Positions 35,627-44,424 of a stretch of 64,000 nucleotides of DNA are shown piece after piece. Source of the stretch: Acidobacteriota bacterium (lineage in GTDB: Bacteria; Acidobacteriota; Terriglobia; Acidiferrales; UBA7541); contig JABCZR010000011.1 of NCBI GenBank assembly GCA_013289585.1, forward strand, positions 62,001-126,000, written 5' to 3'. Position 1 is the first letter of the stretch. Each line of letters begins with the position of its first letter. Position numbers and translations under genes: made by a program. The notes under the pieces are model-generated. The model ran no database searches, was not told where the DNA came from, and saw nothing but the letters and a program-made list of their open reading frames with translations.

Positions 35627-37630
35627 GTGTCGGAACAAGCGGAAGTTCAGTTTGGCCGTGAAATCTGCGGAGACTTCGCCGCCGCGGAATCGCGTGAGTG
35701 GCTCGTCACCAACGGCATCGGCGGATACGCTTCCGGAACAGTTTCGGGGAGCCTCACGCGCCGCTACCACGGTTTGCTGGTCGCTGCTCTGCAACCGCCG
35801 GTGGGCCGCACGCAGCTTGTCTCCCACTTCGATGAACTTGTCCGCTACGCCGGAGCGGATTTTTCTCTCGCTACGCATCGCTGGGCCAGTGGTGCGATCG
35901 ATCCGAAAGGCTACCTCCTCATCGAGCAATTTCACGTGGAAGGCGCAAAGCCTGTCTGGACATACGCCCTTGCCGACGCGCTACTGGAAAAACGTGTCTG
36001 GATGCCGCAGGGAGAGAACACCACCTTTATCCAATACACGCTCGTGCGCGGAAGCGGCCCGATTGAAATGGAATTGAAGGCGTTCGTGAACTACCGTGAC
36101 TTCCACTCTTTGACGCATGCGGGTGATTGGCGGATGGAGATCGACCCTGTCGAATGCGGCGTGAGAGTGCTGGCCTCAGAGGGCGCCACGCCCTTCTATC
36201 TCTTGAGTGCGGAAGCCTCTTGTGAGCAGCATCACGATTGGTATCGAGACTGTTATTTCGCGGCAGAAACCGCGCGCGGCCTTGATGACCGAGAGGACTA
36301 TCTTTTCGCTGCGCTGTTCCGCGCCAAGCTCGAAGTCGGTTCCAGCGTCATTTTCGCCGCCACCACGGAGGCCAAGACCTCGCTCGACAGTGAGGCCGCC
36401 CGGGCGGAACGCGCGAATTACGAAGTGAAGTTGTTCCAGGACTGGCAGGCGAAACACGAAAACAATGCGGAGGAAGCCCCTTCCTGGCTTTGGCAACTCA
36501 TTCTTGCCGCCGATCAATTCATCGTCAAGCGCAGCCTCCCGGAAGAGCCGGACGGCCGCAGCATCATCGCCGGCTATCACTGGTTCGGCGATTGGGGCCG
36601 CGACACCATGATCGCGCTGCCGGGTTTGACGCTTGCGACCGGGCGCGCTGAAGTTGCCAAGCGCATTCTTCTGGCCTTCTCGCGCTACGTCGATGGCGGA
36701 ATGCTTCCCAACAATTTCCCCGACGCTGGCGGCCAGCCGGAATACAACACCGTGGATGCCGCTCTCTGGTATTTCGAAGCCGTCCGCCAATATTTTGCCG
36801 CCACAAAGGACATGGCAACGCTGCAGCAACTTTTTCCGGTTCTCGCCGGAATCGTGGACGCGCACGTAAAAGGCACGCGCTACAACATTCATGCCGACGC
36901 TGCCGACGGCCTGATCTATGCCGGCGGTCCCGGCGTGCAGTTGACTTGGATGGACGCGAAAATCGGCGACTGGGTCGTTACCCCGCGCACTGGCAAGCCC
37001 GTGGAGATCAACGCTCTTTGGATCAATGCGCTCGCAACGATGGCGGAATTAGCGCGGCTCCTTGCACAACCCCGGGATGGGTACGAAAAACTCGCCGCCA
37101 AGGCTCAAAGAAGTTTTCAGAAATACTGGAACTCGCAAAGAGGTTGCTGTTACGACGTAATCGATACGCCCGGAATCGGGAACGACGCTTCCCTTCGTCC
37201 CAACCAGATTCTTGCCGTTTCGTTGCCGGTCAGCCCGCTATCTCCCGAACAGCAAAAGTCGGTCGTCGATGTTTGCGCGCGGAATCTGCTGACCTCCTAC
37301 GGATTGCGCAGCCTTGCTCCCGGCGAGACTGGCTACACGGGCCATTACGGCGGCGGTCCGCGCGACCGCGATGCCGCTTATCATCAGGGCACGGTGTGGG
37401 GCTGGCTGATGGGCCCCTTCGCCCTCGCGCACTATCGCGTGGATCGCGATCGCCAAGCCGCGTTGCGTTTTCTCGAACCGCTCGGCCGGCAAATCTACTC
37501 AAGCGGACTGGGCACTCTCAGCGAGATTTTCGATGGTGACGCCCCCTTTACGCCCCGTGGCTGCATCGCCCAGGCCTGGACCGTCGGGGAAGTCCTGCGC
37601 GCATGGCAGGAAATTGCGTACGCCAAATGA
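35627..37630 (+). CDS. Amylo-alpha-1,6-glucosidase / glycogen debranching enzyme
   Basis: A 667-residue protein from a GTG start with GGAGG seven bases upstream. The N-terminal domain (WLVTNGIGGYASGTVSG, RRYHGLLVAAL) and C-terminal GDE_C (alpha/alpha)6 barrel (WFGDWGRDTMIALPGL, YNTVDAALWYFEAV, YHQGTVWGWLMGPF) match bacterial and archaeal debranching enzymes; the Asp in GRDTM and the Glu of the last strand region are candidate catalytic acids. It removes 1,6-linked glucose from glycogen. Fits the GH63-like gene in the same cluster. Confidence 0.9.
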   Translation: MSEQAEVQFGREICGDFAAAESREWLVTNGIGGYASGTVSGSLTRRYHGLLVAALQPPVGRTQLVSHFDELVRYAGADFSLATHRWASGAIDPKGYLLIEQFHVEGAKPVWTYALADALLEKRVWMPQGENTTFIQYTLVRGSGPIEMELKAFVNYRDFHSLTHAGDWRMEIDPVECGVRVLASEGATPFYLLSAEASCEQHHDWYRDCYFAAETARGLDDREDYLFAALFRAKLEVGSSVIFAATTEAKTSLDSEAARAERANYEVKLFQDWQAKHENNAEEAPSWLWQLILAADQFIVKRSLPEEPDGRSIIAGYHWFGDWGRDTMIALPGLTLATGRAEVAKRILLAFSRYVDGGMLPNNFPDAGGQPEYNTVDAALWYFEAVRQYFAATKDMATLQQLFPVLAGIVDAHVKGTRYNIHADAADGLIYAGGPGVQLTWMDAKIGDWVVTPRTGKPVEINALWINALATMAELARLLAQPRDGYEKLAAKAQRSFQKYWNSQRGCCYDVIDTPGIGNDASLRPNQILAVSLPVSPLSPEQQKSVVDVCARNLLTSYGLRSLAPGETGYTGHYGGGPRDRDAAYHQGTVWGWLMGPFALAHYRVDRDRQAALRFLEPLGRQIYSSGLGTLSEIFDGDAPFTPRGCIAQAWTVGEVLRAWQEIAYAK

Positions 37631-39130
37631 TTACTGCTGAACTTTTCTTGCGGAGTCCGGTGGCTTCGGCAACTCGTATAGCTCAATCAAAACTTTTCCA
37701 CCGTTTGGCGTCGTAACCAGAAAAAAATTTACGCGTGTGCCATCCGCCCCCGGCCGGGTCGCCGGATAGATGAAAGCGACACCGAATTTGTCCTTCAAGA
37801 TTTGCGTTGCGCGGTCCACATTCGTGCAGCGGAACTCCACCTGCTGCACGCCCCCACCAAATTTCGCCAGGTATCGCGCAATGGCTCCGGAGCCACCCGG
37901 CTCGCGGGTTGTCAGGATGTCCAGCATCACGCCGTGCGGAAAATGCAGCTCGAACTCTTCCGCATCCTGGTCAGGAGGGACTTCGGACATCCGCGGCGAT
38001 CCGTTCGCTGCATGAATTAGTTCGAAGCTTTCGCGTGGAACCGCGAGGCCCACCGTCACGACTGGATTTGGCCCGAGCAGTAGCGCCGAAAGTTCGTTGT
38101 CTTCCCACCAGGCGGAGACAATGCCGTCCGCCGGCGCGCGCCCCACGCGATAAATTTCTTCCGCCCCCGCGCGCCTTTCAGCCGGATTGGAAGACGCCAG
38201 GGCTTCAATCGCCGAGATTTTATTCCTCGCCGGGATCAGCAGCGACGCAAGCAGCGCGATCAGCAGCACGCCTCCAACAACTCCCAGAGAAATACTCACG
38301 GGAATATGGATCCACGGTTCGCCAATCATTTTTCCGCCAATGAATACCAGCACGAAAGCCAGCCCCTCGTCGAGATACTGCAAGCGGTCGATGACTCCCG
38401 CCAGCAGGAAATAGAGCGCGCGTAGCCCGAGAATGGCTAAAACGTTCGAGGTATACACGATAAAAGGATCGCGCGTAATGCCGAACACCGCCGGAATGGA
38501 ATCCACCGCCAGCGTCACATCGGTGATTTCCACGACCAGCAGCACCAGAAACAAGGGCGTGGCGCACAGCTTGCCCGCATGGCGCACAAAAAATTTCTCG
38601 CCCTGGTAATCCTGCGTCACCCGAAGATGCTTGCGCGCAAAGCGGAAGAGTTTGTTCTGGTCCGGGTGTACTTCCAGCTTCCTGGCGAACAACATGCGCA
38701 GCCCGGCATAGATCAGAAACGCTCCCAGGAGATACAAAACCCAGGAAAAGTGTTCGATCAGCTCCGCACCCAGGGCAATCATCACGCCCCGCATGATCAG
38801 CGCCCCGAGTATGCCCCACTCCAGCAAGCGATGCTGCACGCGATCGTCCACCGCAAACGCGCGAAAGATCACCAGGAAGAGAAACAGGTTGTCGACGCTC
38901 AGCGCTTTTTCGATCAGATAGCCGGTGAAGTATTCGAGCGCGGGTTGCTGGCCGTAGAAACGCAGGACTCCTAATCCGAACAGCACGGAGACGCCGATCC
39001 ACCCGGCGCTGGCAAGCGCGGCTTCGCGCACGCTGATCCGGTGAGCGCGCCGGTGAAACACGCGTAGGTCGAGCACTATCGCGGCGAGAATGAAGAGATT
39101 AAAGACGATCCAGAGAAACGGCGTGCCCAT
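37631..39130 (-). CDS. TerC-family membrane protein fused to a VOC-like domain
   Basis: A 499-residue fusion. Residues 1-310 are a complete TerC protein with seven or more helices and the acidic signatures EKALSVDNLF and EITDVTLAVDSIPAVFGI, implicated in Mn or metal-ion export and tellurite resistance. After a linker, residues about 345-495 form two beta-alpha-beta-beta-beta modules of the VOC superfamily (VTVGLAVPRESFELIHAANG; QQVEFRCTNVDRATQIL; GKVLIELYELP). The first metal His of epimerase-type VOC domains is Gln here (VQQVEF), while the final Glu is kept. Same strand as the secreted protein just upstream. Confidence 0.82.
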   Translation of the reverse strand: MGTPFLWIVFNLFILAAIVLDLRVFHRRAHRISVREAALASAGWIGVSVLFGLGVLRFYGQQPALEYFTGYLIEKALSVDNLFLFLVIFRAFAVDDRVQHRLLEWGILGALIMRGVMIALGAELIEHFSWVLYLLGAFLIYAGLRMLFARKLEVHPDQNKLFRFARKHLRVTQDYQGEKFFVRHAGKLCATPLFLVLLVVEITDVTLAVDSIPAVFGITRDPFIVYTSNVLAILGLRALYFLLAGVIDRLQYLDEGLAFVLVFIGGKMIGEPWIHIPVSISLGVVGGVLLIALLASLLIPARNKISAIEALASSNPAERRAGAEEIYRVGRAPADGIVSAWWEDNELSALLLGPNPVVTVGLAVPRESFELIHAANGSPRMSEVPPDQDAEEFELHFPHGVMLDILTTREPGGSGAIARYLAKFGGGVQQVEFRCTNVDRATQILKDKFGVAFIYPATRPGADGTRVNFFLVTTPNGGKVLIELYELPKPPDSARKVQQ

Positions 39131-39148
39131 GGCGAAAGCGCGGGAGCG

Positions 39149-40003
39149 CTAGGGCTTTTCCCCGTGCGCGTCGATGGCGTTGAGATTCGTCAATTCCACG
39201 CGTACCGACTGCCCCGCCTGAATCAGGATCGGAACGTCCCAGCGCAGACGCATGTCGCCCGAGGCGGCATTCAAATTGAGTGTGCTGATCCAGTAGCTGC
39301 CCGGCACGAGTCCGGAGATCGACGCATGGCCCTCCAGGTCGGTGTCCGCCTTGGCGACCATGAATTTGATTTGCGCCGTGTCCGGCGCGGTGCGTTGAAT
39401 GCGCTTGTGCTGCTGGCTTTCCAGCGCGGCCCACTTTTTCTGTGGATTCACGGCGTCCAGCTCCAATTCCATGCCTGCAATGGTTTGCGGGTGCGTCTGA
39501 ACGAATTTTTTCAGCGCAGCTATGTATTCCTCTTTGTGCTTTTCGTACTTATCGGGATGCTCGGCCTTTTCCGCATCATTGTACTTCGGCTTCGGAAACC
39601 CATCGGTAACGCCGCCGCTGTTGGATCGCTCGTAAGCTGCCTTGAATTCCGGAACGTGCATCACGTCGTCCGGAGTGATCGCTTTATCGACATCCGGCAT
39701 CGTCAGGTCCAGGATCTCGTGTTCCTTCAGCCAGGCCTTCAGCTCGGGAGATACCTTCAGCGTGTCAATGAACTCATCGCGCGGAGGAATCGGATCTTTG
39801 TCTTCCATTTCCTTGACGATTTCCGTGTAGCTCTTGGTCAGGATATAAAACGTGAACTCGCGCACGGGCTCCGACCGCGCCCCCGTCGGCGTAACCCGCG
39901 CCAGGAAATCGAGCCTGCCGGTCGTCGATTGCGCCCGCGAACCGCTTGCAAAACAAAACGCGCACAGCGCCAGGGAAAGGGCGAAAAGAGCTGTTTTTCT
40001 CAT
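39149..40003 (-). CDS. Exported protein with C-terminal carboxypeptidase-regulatory-like fold
   Basis: A 284-residue protein with a signal peptide ending SRAQ. The middle is charged and helical (KTYTE-like, EHPDKYEKHKEEYIAALKKF); the last 90 residues are beta-rich (ADTDLEGHASISGLVPGSYW) resembling transthyretin/carboxypeptidase-regulatory domains, which bear GxYxV-type strands in periplasmic or surface proteins. It is 19 bases upstream of the TerC-VOC start and probably co-transcribed. Function unknown. Confidence 0.7.
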   Translation of the reverse strand: MRKTALFALSLALCAFCFASGSRAQSTTGRLDFLARVTPTGARSEPVREFTFYILTKSYTEIVKEMEDKDPIPPRDEFIDTLKVSPELKAWLKEHEILDLTMPDVDKAITPDDVMHVPEFKAAYERSNSGGVTDGFPKPKYNDAEKAEHPDKYEKHKEEYIAALKKFVQTHPQTIAGMELELDAVNPQKKWAALESQQHKRIQRTAPDTAQIKFMVAKADTDLEGHASISGLVPGSYWISTLNLNAASGDMRLRWDVPILIQAGQSVRVELTNLNAIDAHGEKP

Positions 40004-40363
40004 GAAGGAATCCTAGCAGATTGCAGCGCAGCCCCGCGAACCCAGCCGAAGCATGGTGCGCAAAACGTTCCGCGATAGCTAAGCCGCATGCATCCAGGAC
40101 GTGTAAGGAAAAGGATACGCGTCAGCCTTGATTGCGCCGTCGCGGCCAGCCGAGATTGCAGTGCAGACCCCTTGGATTTATACTTGGCTCCTTCCGAAGC
40201 GGGATTCCCCTCTCCTGGCTTCGGACGGGTCCAGAAGAGGGACTCTTTCGCCGGCAAAATCACCTCGGCAGGAAACTCGGAAGATTCGCGCCAATCGGTT
40301 CTTTGGAGCCGCATCGCTCAGAACATCCCGAGGACCTGCGAAGAAAGCTTAAGGAGATTCACA
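40004..40363. other. Leader region of dps
   Basis: About 360 bases without a supported gene. An 8-bp inverted repeat, TCCGAAGC at 40193-40200 and GCTTCGGA at 40218-40225 with a 17-base loop, lies 140 bases before dps and could be an operator or leader hairpin. TAAGGAG sits at its end as the dps ribosome-binding site. Confidence 0.35.
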
Positions 40364-40882
40364 ATGCCAAAGAATGGTGCAGCTCAAGCAAAAGCAAAAG
40401 AAGCTCCAGCAGCGGCGGCAGGTCTCGGCAGCAAGGCTGTCGCAGAGATCGCCAGTGCGCTGCGTCCTTTGCTCGCGGACGTCTTCGCGCTCTATCTGAA
40501 GACCAAGAATTTCCACTGGCACATGAGCGGACCCAACTTTCGCGACTACCACCTGCTCCTGGACGAGCACGCCGACCAAATCTTCGCCATGACCGATGAT
40601 ATCGCGGAACGCGCGCTCAAGATCGGCGCAACCACGCTGCATTCCATCAGCGACATTTCGAAATACCAGACGCTGAAGGACAACAATTCGGAGTTCGTCG
40701 CGCCGAAAGACATGCTGGCGGAGCTTTGCGCCGACAACCAGCAACTGACGGCTTCGTTGCGCGCCACGCACGAACTCTGCGCGCAGCACAACGATGCCGC
40801 CACCACCAGCTTGATCGAAGTCTGGATTGATCAGACCGAGCGCCGCACCTGGTTCCTCGCGGAGATCACCCGCGAGCGGTAG
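40364..40882 (+). CDS. dps: DNA-binding ferritin-like protein Dps
   Basis: A 172-residue miniferritin. The ATG at 40364 has TAAGGAG nine bases upstream. A Lys/Ala-rich N-terminal tail (MPKNGAAQAKAKEAP), suited to DNA binding, precedes the four-helix bundle. The intersubunit ferroxidase ligands are all present: His51, His63, Asp67, Asp78 and Glu82 (HWHMSGPNFRDYHLLLDEHA and DDIAERA). It stores iron, protects DNA from peroxide and forms a dodecamer by family knowledge. Confidence 0.93.
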   Translation: MPKNGAAQAKAKEAPAAAAGLGSKAVAEIASALRPLLADVFALYLKTKNFHWHMSGPNFRDYHLLLDEHADQIFAMTDDIAERALKIGATTLHSISDISKYQTLKDNNSEFVAPKDMLAELCADNQQLTASLRATHELCAQHNDAATTSLIEVWIDQTERRTWFLAEITRER

Positions 40883-40892
40883 TTTCTGGCGA

Positions 40893-41132
40893 TCAAGGCC
40901 GGGCGAAAAGCAGAAAGAGAGTCATCGCGGCGATGCCCGCAAGGAGTAGGGCCGCAGCGATGCGCCAGAAAAGACTTGTCGGCGCGGAAGGGATAGGTCC
41001 CAACGGCCGTTTTGGCGGGCCTGGCGGGTCGAGCACGCCGATACCGGTGAGTTTGCGAGGCGGACCGCCGGAGCGCGCGGAGGACGCTGACGCCTCCGGT
41101 TCGTGATCATATTCAGCAAATTCGTGCGGCAT
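40893..41132 (-). CDS. Small tail-anchored membrane protein
   Basis: A 79-residue protein starting MPHEFAEYDHEPEAS, with a Pro-rich middle (PPGPPKRPLGPIP) and one C-terminal transmembrane helix (IAAALLLAGIAAMTLFLLFA). It lies 35 bases downstream of a TonB-family gene on the same strand and may be its partner. No clear ribosome-binding site. Family unknown. Confidence 0.55.
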   Translation of the reverse strand: MPHEFAEYDHEPEASASSARSGGPPRKLTGIGVLDPPGPPKRPLGPIPSAPTSLFWRIAAALLLAGIAAMTLFLLFARP

Positions 41133-41166
41133 AAAGCTGAATGCTACCCTCGCGCCTAGCGCGTGT

Positions 41167-42111
41167 CTAGAAGAGCCGGAAAATCGCCTCGATGGTAACC
41201 CACGTGGGGACGGCGTGCCGGGCGGCGTCGTATGCCGGCACAAACTTCCACGTTCGAATGGTCTGCGCCGCGCGTTCATCCAGCCCCAATCCAATCCCTT
41301 TCACGATGCGAACTTGCTCCGCCCGGCCATCTGCGCCCACCAGCACCAGCAGTGTCACAGCTCCCTGTAACTTGGCCTCGCGCGCCTCGTCCGTATACTG
41401 TGGATCGGGGCAGTATGCGCACTTCGCTTCAGTGCCTCCCGGATGATAAGGCCCTCGGGGTCCGCCCACCCCGACGCCGTCGCCCGGTGTGTTGCCCATC
41501 GAATCTCCGGTTCCATCACCAATCGTGTTTCCTTTTCCGCGGCCGGAGGAACCATTCGGATCGGGCATCCATGGTAAGCCAATGTTGTCCACCGGAGTAA
41601 GCACACGCGCCGCGGATGGGTCAAGAATTGTCGGGGGAATGGGGAGCTCCGGGTGCGGATTCTGCGGAAGCGTAGGTTTCACGAGTTGGATCCGAGAGCG
41701 CGGGGGAAGATTGCCTTGGTTGGGAGGGAGAAGATCGTGGCCCGATCCGCTACCGGTTCCTCCGCTCAGATGATTACCCCGAAGGCTTTCTAACAGACGC
41801 GTGGGCAGAGGCAGTAAACTCGGAGCCCTTTTACCGGATGGAGGCGGATCGAGTGGCGGACCGGGTGGGTGAATGGCGACGAACACCAGTGCGCACAGGA
41901 TCGCCGCGTGAGTGATTACTGATGCGCTCTGCGCGCGTCCATGGCCTTCGGACTTATCCCATTTTGGCAAATGGATTGGCGCGCCATTTGCCGAAGAAGG
42001 AAGAAACGGGCGGCGAGTAAGGAACTGACCGAGATTCTCTCGAACGCGCAAAAACCACGAATCACCGGAGAAGTGGAGAGACGCAAAAGAACGCGAAAGT
42101 GGATCGCGCAT
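41167..42111 (-). CDS. TonB-family energy-transducing protein (copy A)
   Basis: A 314-residue protein: cytoplasmic N-terminus, one transmembrane helix (SVITHAAILCALVFVAIHP), a Pro/Gly-rich periplasmic spacer with GSGSGH and DGTGDSMGN, and a C-terminal TonB domain (YTDEAREAKLQGAVTLLVLV, VRIVKGIGLGLDERAAQTI, WKF). It couples the proton gradient to TonB-dependent receptors. A Cys pair (KCAYCPDP) opens the TonB domain. Tandem with a longer homolog at 42299. Confidence 0.87.
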   Translation of the reverse strand: MRDPLSRSFASLHFSGDSWFLRVRENLGQFLTRRPFLPSSANGAPIHLPKWDKSEGHGRAQSASVITHAAILCALVFVAIHPPGPPLDPPPSGKRAPSLLPLPTRLLESLRGNHLSGGTGSGSGHDLLPPNQGNLPPRSRIQLVKPTLPQNPHPELPIPPTILDPSAARVLTPVDNIGLPWMPDPNGSSGRGKGNTIGDGTGDSMGNTPGDGVGVGGPRGPYHPGGTEAKCAYCPDPQYTDEAREAKLQGAVTLLVLVGADGRAEQVRIVKGIGLGLDERAAQTIRTWKFVPAYDAARHAVPTWVTIEAIFRLF

Positions 42112-42298
42112 GGGCAGGCCTCCGCGCCCGCCTCAGATTTGGCCTGGTTCCTCGACGAGGCGTGCAGCGAACGGGAAATGAGAGGCGCAGCGAATTCGAA
42201 TGGTTGCCCGGAAATTTGAATTAGCGCGGATGCAAGGAAAAAGCCGAGCGTCAGCGAGCATACGAATATCGATCGAGTTCGAATGGAGCGAGGTTTAC

Positions 42299-43546
42299 TT
42301 AGAAAAGACGGAATGTAACTTCAATGGGAACCAGCGTTGGCACTGGCTTTCCGTTCGGTCCGAGAGCCGGTTTGCAGCGCCAGGTCTTCACCGCAGCAAC
42401 GGCATTCTCATCGAGGCCCATCCCAACGCCCTTGATAATCCTGATGTTGGTGACCTTGCCTTCGATGCCGATGACGCCTTCCACGACAACCGCGCCCTGG
42501 TATTTCACCTTGCGCGCTTCATCGGAATACTCCGGAGGAGGCTGATAGAAACAGACCGGAACTCCGACTCCATTGACGCCCGCGCGGAACACTCCGCCGC
42601 CGGTCCCGCCGCCCTCGCCGGGGCCCAGACCACCGCCGGAGCCGCTGCCAATACCGCCAGACTCGCCGGTGCCGATACCGCCGCCACCACCGGGGCCACC
42701 CGAATAATTTACAGAAGCCGCCAGCGGGTCTCCCATGTTCGTCAGCGGCGGGTTAGCCACCTTCAAATCGGGCGGACCGAGCAGCGAAGGATCCATCGGC
42801 AGCTTGGGACTCGGATTCTTGAGCGTTGCTTCCGGCGGCGTGAACTGCGTCCACTTGAATTTTGGCGCTCGCCCCTTCGTCGGAGGCAGCACCGACCGAT
42901 CCCCGCCGCCGCCACCGCCGCCGGCTTTATCCGCGCCTGCAGGCAGCTTCGAAACATAGGGCGAAATATCCAGTGGCGTGACGTCAATCCCTTTATTCTT
43001 CGCCTGCGTGGAAACCGGCAGCACATTCCAGAAAACCGGAATCAGCAGCAACAGGATAATCCCGCCATGGAGGCCGATTGCAATCGCCTGGCTCCAGCCG
43101 AAGTTTTCATCCTTCGACCAGATGTCTTTTACCTTCACCGGCTTTACTTCGAACGGCAGCGGCGCCACTTTGGGAGGCGAGAAAAATTCCCTGACGCGCT
43201 GCCCGAATCCGCCGAAATTCGCTCCCCAGGCGACCGCGAGCTTGCTGTTGACCGGTCCTTTGGGCACTGGTGCCGAGCTGAAAAAGTCCTTGAGGTTATC
43301 GCCCATCCCGGTGCCAAAAGAAGTTTTTGTGAACGGGGCATCGGCGCGCTCGCGCACCTTGATCGGACGCTCGACGAAGAACTGCTTCAGGTTGGACCAG
43401 AAATTATCGGGTATGAGGATCGCCGGAGCGTCGAATTTCGGCACCGCCGAATCAGGCACAGGAATCGCCGGCTCGGAGCCGTTCGCAGACACGTTCCGCT
43501 TTGTGATTCCTGGAGGCAGAAGACTGATGAGTTTGCCCGGCACCAT
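42299..43546 (-). CDS. TonB-family energy-transducing protein (copy B)
   Basis: A 415-residue homolog of the adjacent gene with a long cytoplasmic N-terminal region (about 145 residues, NLKQFFVERPIKVRERA), one helix (AIAIGLHGGIILLLLIPVFW), a Gly-rich spacer and a C-terminal TonB domain (YSDEARKVKYQGAVVVEGVI, IRIIKGVGMGLDENAVAAV, WRCKP). Same strand as copy A, 188 bases upstream, so the pair probably arose by duplication. It is the last chromosomal gene before the integrated element. Confidence 0.87.
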   Translation of the reverse strand: MVPGKLISLLPPGITKRNVSANGSEPAIPVPDSAVPKFDAPAILIPDNFWSNLKQFFVERPIKVRERADAPFTKTSFGTGMGDNLKDFFSSAPVPKGPVNSKLAVAWGANFGGFGQRVREFFSPPKVAPLPFEVKPVKVKDIWSKDENFGWSQAIAIGLHGGIILLLLIPVFWNVLPVSTQAKNKGIDVTPLDISPYVSKLPAGADKAGGGGGGGDRSVLPPTKGRAPKFKWTQFTPPEATLKNPSPKLPMDPSLLGPPDLKVANPPLTNMGDPLAASVNYSGGPGGGGGIGTGESGGIGSGSGGGLGPGEGGGTGGGVFRAGVNGVGVPVCFYQPPPEYSDEARKVKYQGAVVVEGVIGIEGKVTNIRIIKGVGMGLDENAVAAVKTWRCKPALGPNGKPVPTLVPIEVTFRLF

Positions 43547-43659
43547 TTACCTCTAGTTTAGACGCAGAACCCCTGCGTTCGGTGTACCTAGCCGATAAGA
43601 TTCGCACCGGGCGGGAAAGGTTGCGCGGCCCCCACGGCTGACACCGGCTCCCATTCATT

Positions 43660-43671
43660 GTAACATACGTG
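43660..43671. repeat. Left attachment-site repeat (attL core)
   Basis: GTAACATACGTG occurs here and again at 59400-59411, bounding the 15.7-kb element. Flanking bases differ. It lies 114 bases upstream of the second TonB-family gene. Confidence 0.65.
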
Positions 43672-43750
43672 AGTCCGATGCTCGTTCAAAAGCCCCGTGT
43701 TTACACGGCGTTGCAAACACCGCGCCTCTGCCAATCAGTACGTTTTAGTA
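43664..43750. repeat. 87-bp direct repeat, left copy
   Basis: Nearly identical (one indel, few mismatches) to 44425-44511. It contains the att core CATACGTG, a hairpin CCGTGTTTACACGG and CCAATCAGTACGTT. Together with its second copy it brackets the Rap1a-like gene and a 57-residue gene. Confidence 0.75.
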
Positions 43751-43773
43751 CGTTAGATTGAACAGTGAAAATT

Positions 43774-43947
43774 TCAGCGACTGCCCTTGCGACGCCCTTT
43801 GCGAGGCCCTTTGCGTCTGCCAGTCTTGGCTGTTTCAGACCGTGAATTTATTCGCGCGCGCCCGGAAGAGCGCATCACACTTTCCGGCGTGATCTTCTGG
43901 TCCAACTTCGTCTTGTTCTTAATTTCCTCAAGAGGCTGTTCGTTCAT
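43774..43947 (-). CDS. 57-residue protein with Arg/Lys/Gly tail
   Basis: A short gene beginning ATG at 43947 behind AGGAGG seven bases upstream (GGTTAGGAGGAGACGAG). Residues 1-25 are mixed charged (MNEQPLEEIKNKTKLDQKI); residues 43-57 repeat RRKG/PRKG (GRRKGPRKGRRKGSR). The tail suggests nucleic-acid or phosphate binding. No family recognised. Reads out of the 87-bp repeat region in the same direction as the Rap1a-like gene, whose stop is 48 bases upstream. Confidence 0.65.
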   Translation of the reverse strand: MNEQPLEEIKNKTKLDQKITPESVMRSSGRARINSRSETAKTGRRKGPRKGRRKGSR

Positions 43948-43995
43948 CTCGTCTCCTCCTAACCACTGCGTATACGCGCGTCGCCTGTGTTTGAG

Positions 43996-44349
43996 TCATT
44001 GCGCCTTGCACGGAAACGCTTGTCCCATAGCCTTCACAACGAGAATTGCCGCCTGGAGGTGTCTTTCCTCGGGGTGGTCTTTCAAATACTTTACAACGAC
44101 GTCCCTGACTTGACCGTTGCTTACATTTTCTGCGACGCACGACCTTCGACGCTCTGGAAACACAGCGCTGTCCATTCCTTCAACGTCAGTTACTCCGATG
44201 ATGTAGCCGAGGCAAAACGCGTGCTCCAAATTACCCTTTGACTCGCACGACTCCAAAAGGTCGTTGCCGGTTGTCGTGGATACCCGCTGACCATGAGCGG
44301 AGGCACTGACCAGCAAAAGAAGGAGCGCTGACAAGAGAAATTTCGTCAT
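43996..44349 (-). CDS. Rap1a/Tai-type immunity protein
   Basis: A 117-residue exported protein starting MTKFLLSALLLLLVSASAHGQ with GAGG seven bases upstream. The mature part has GNDLLESCESKGNLEHAFC, LGYIIGVTDVEG, CVAENVSNGQVRDVVVKYL and AFPC, the four-Cys helical fold of Rap1a/Tai immunity proteins that neutralise type VI amidase effectors. No effector or secretion gene lies near it, so it is an orphan immunity or a domesticated fold. Flanked by 87-bp repeats inside the element. Confidence 0.75.
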   Translation of the reverse strand: MTKFLLSALLLLLVSASAHGQRVSTTTGNDLLESCESKGNLEHAFCLGYIIGVTDVEGMDSAVFPERRRSCVAENVSNGQVRDVVVKYLKDHPEERHLQAAILVVKAMGQAFPCKAQ

Positions 44350-44424
44350 GGGGTAACCTCGCGCGAAGGTTATCACGCGCTTAGGCTGTCGGGCTAGCTC
44401 GCCTCTTCAACCATTCCCAATCGC

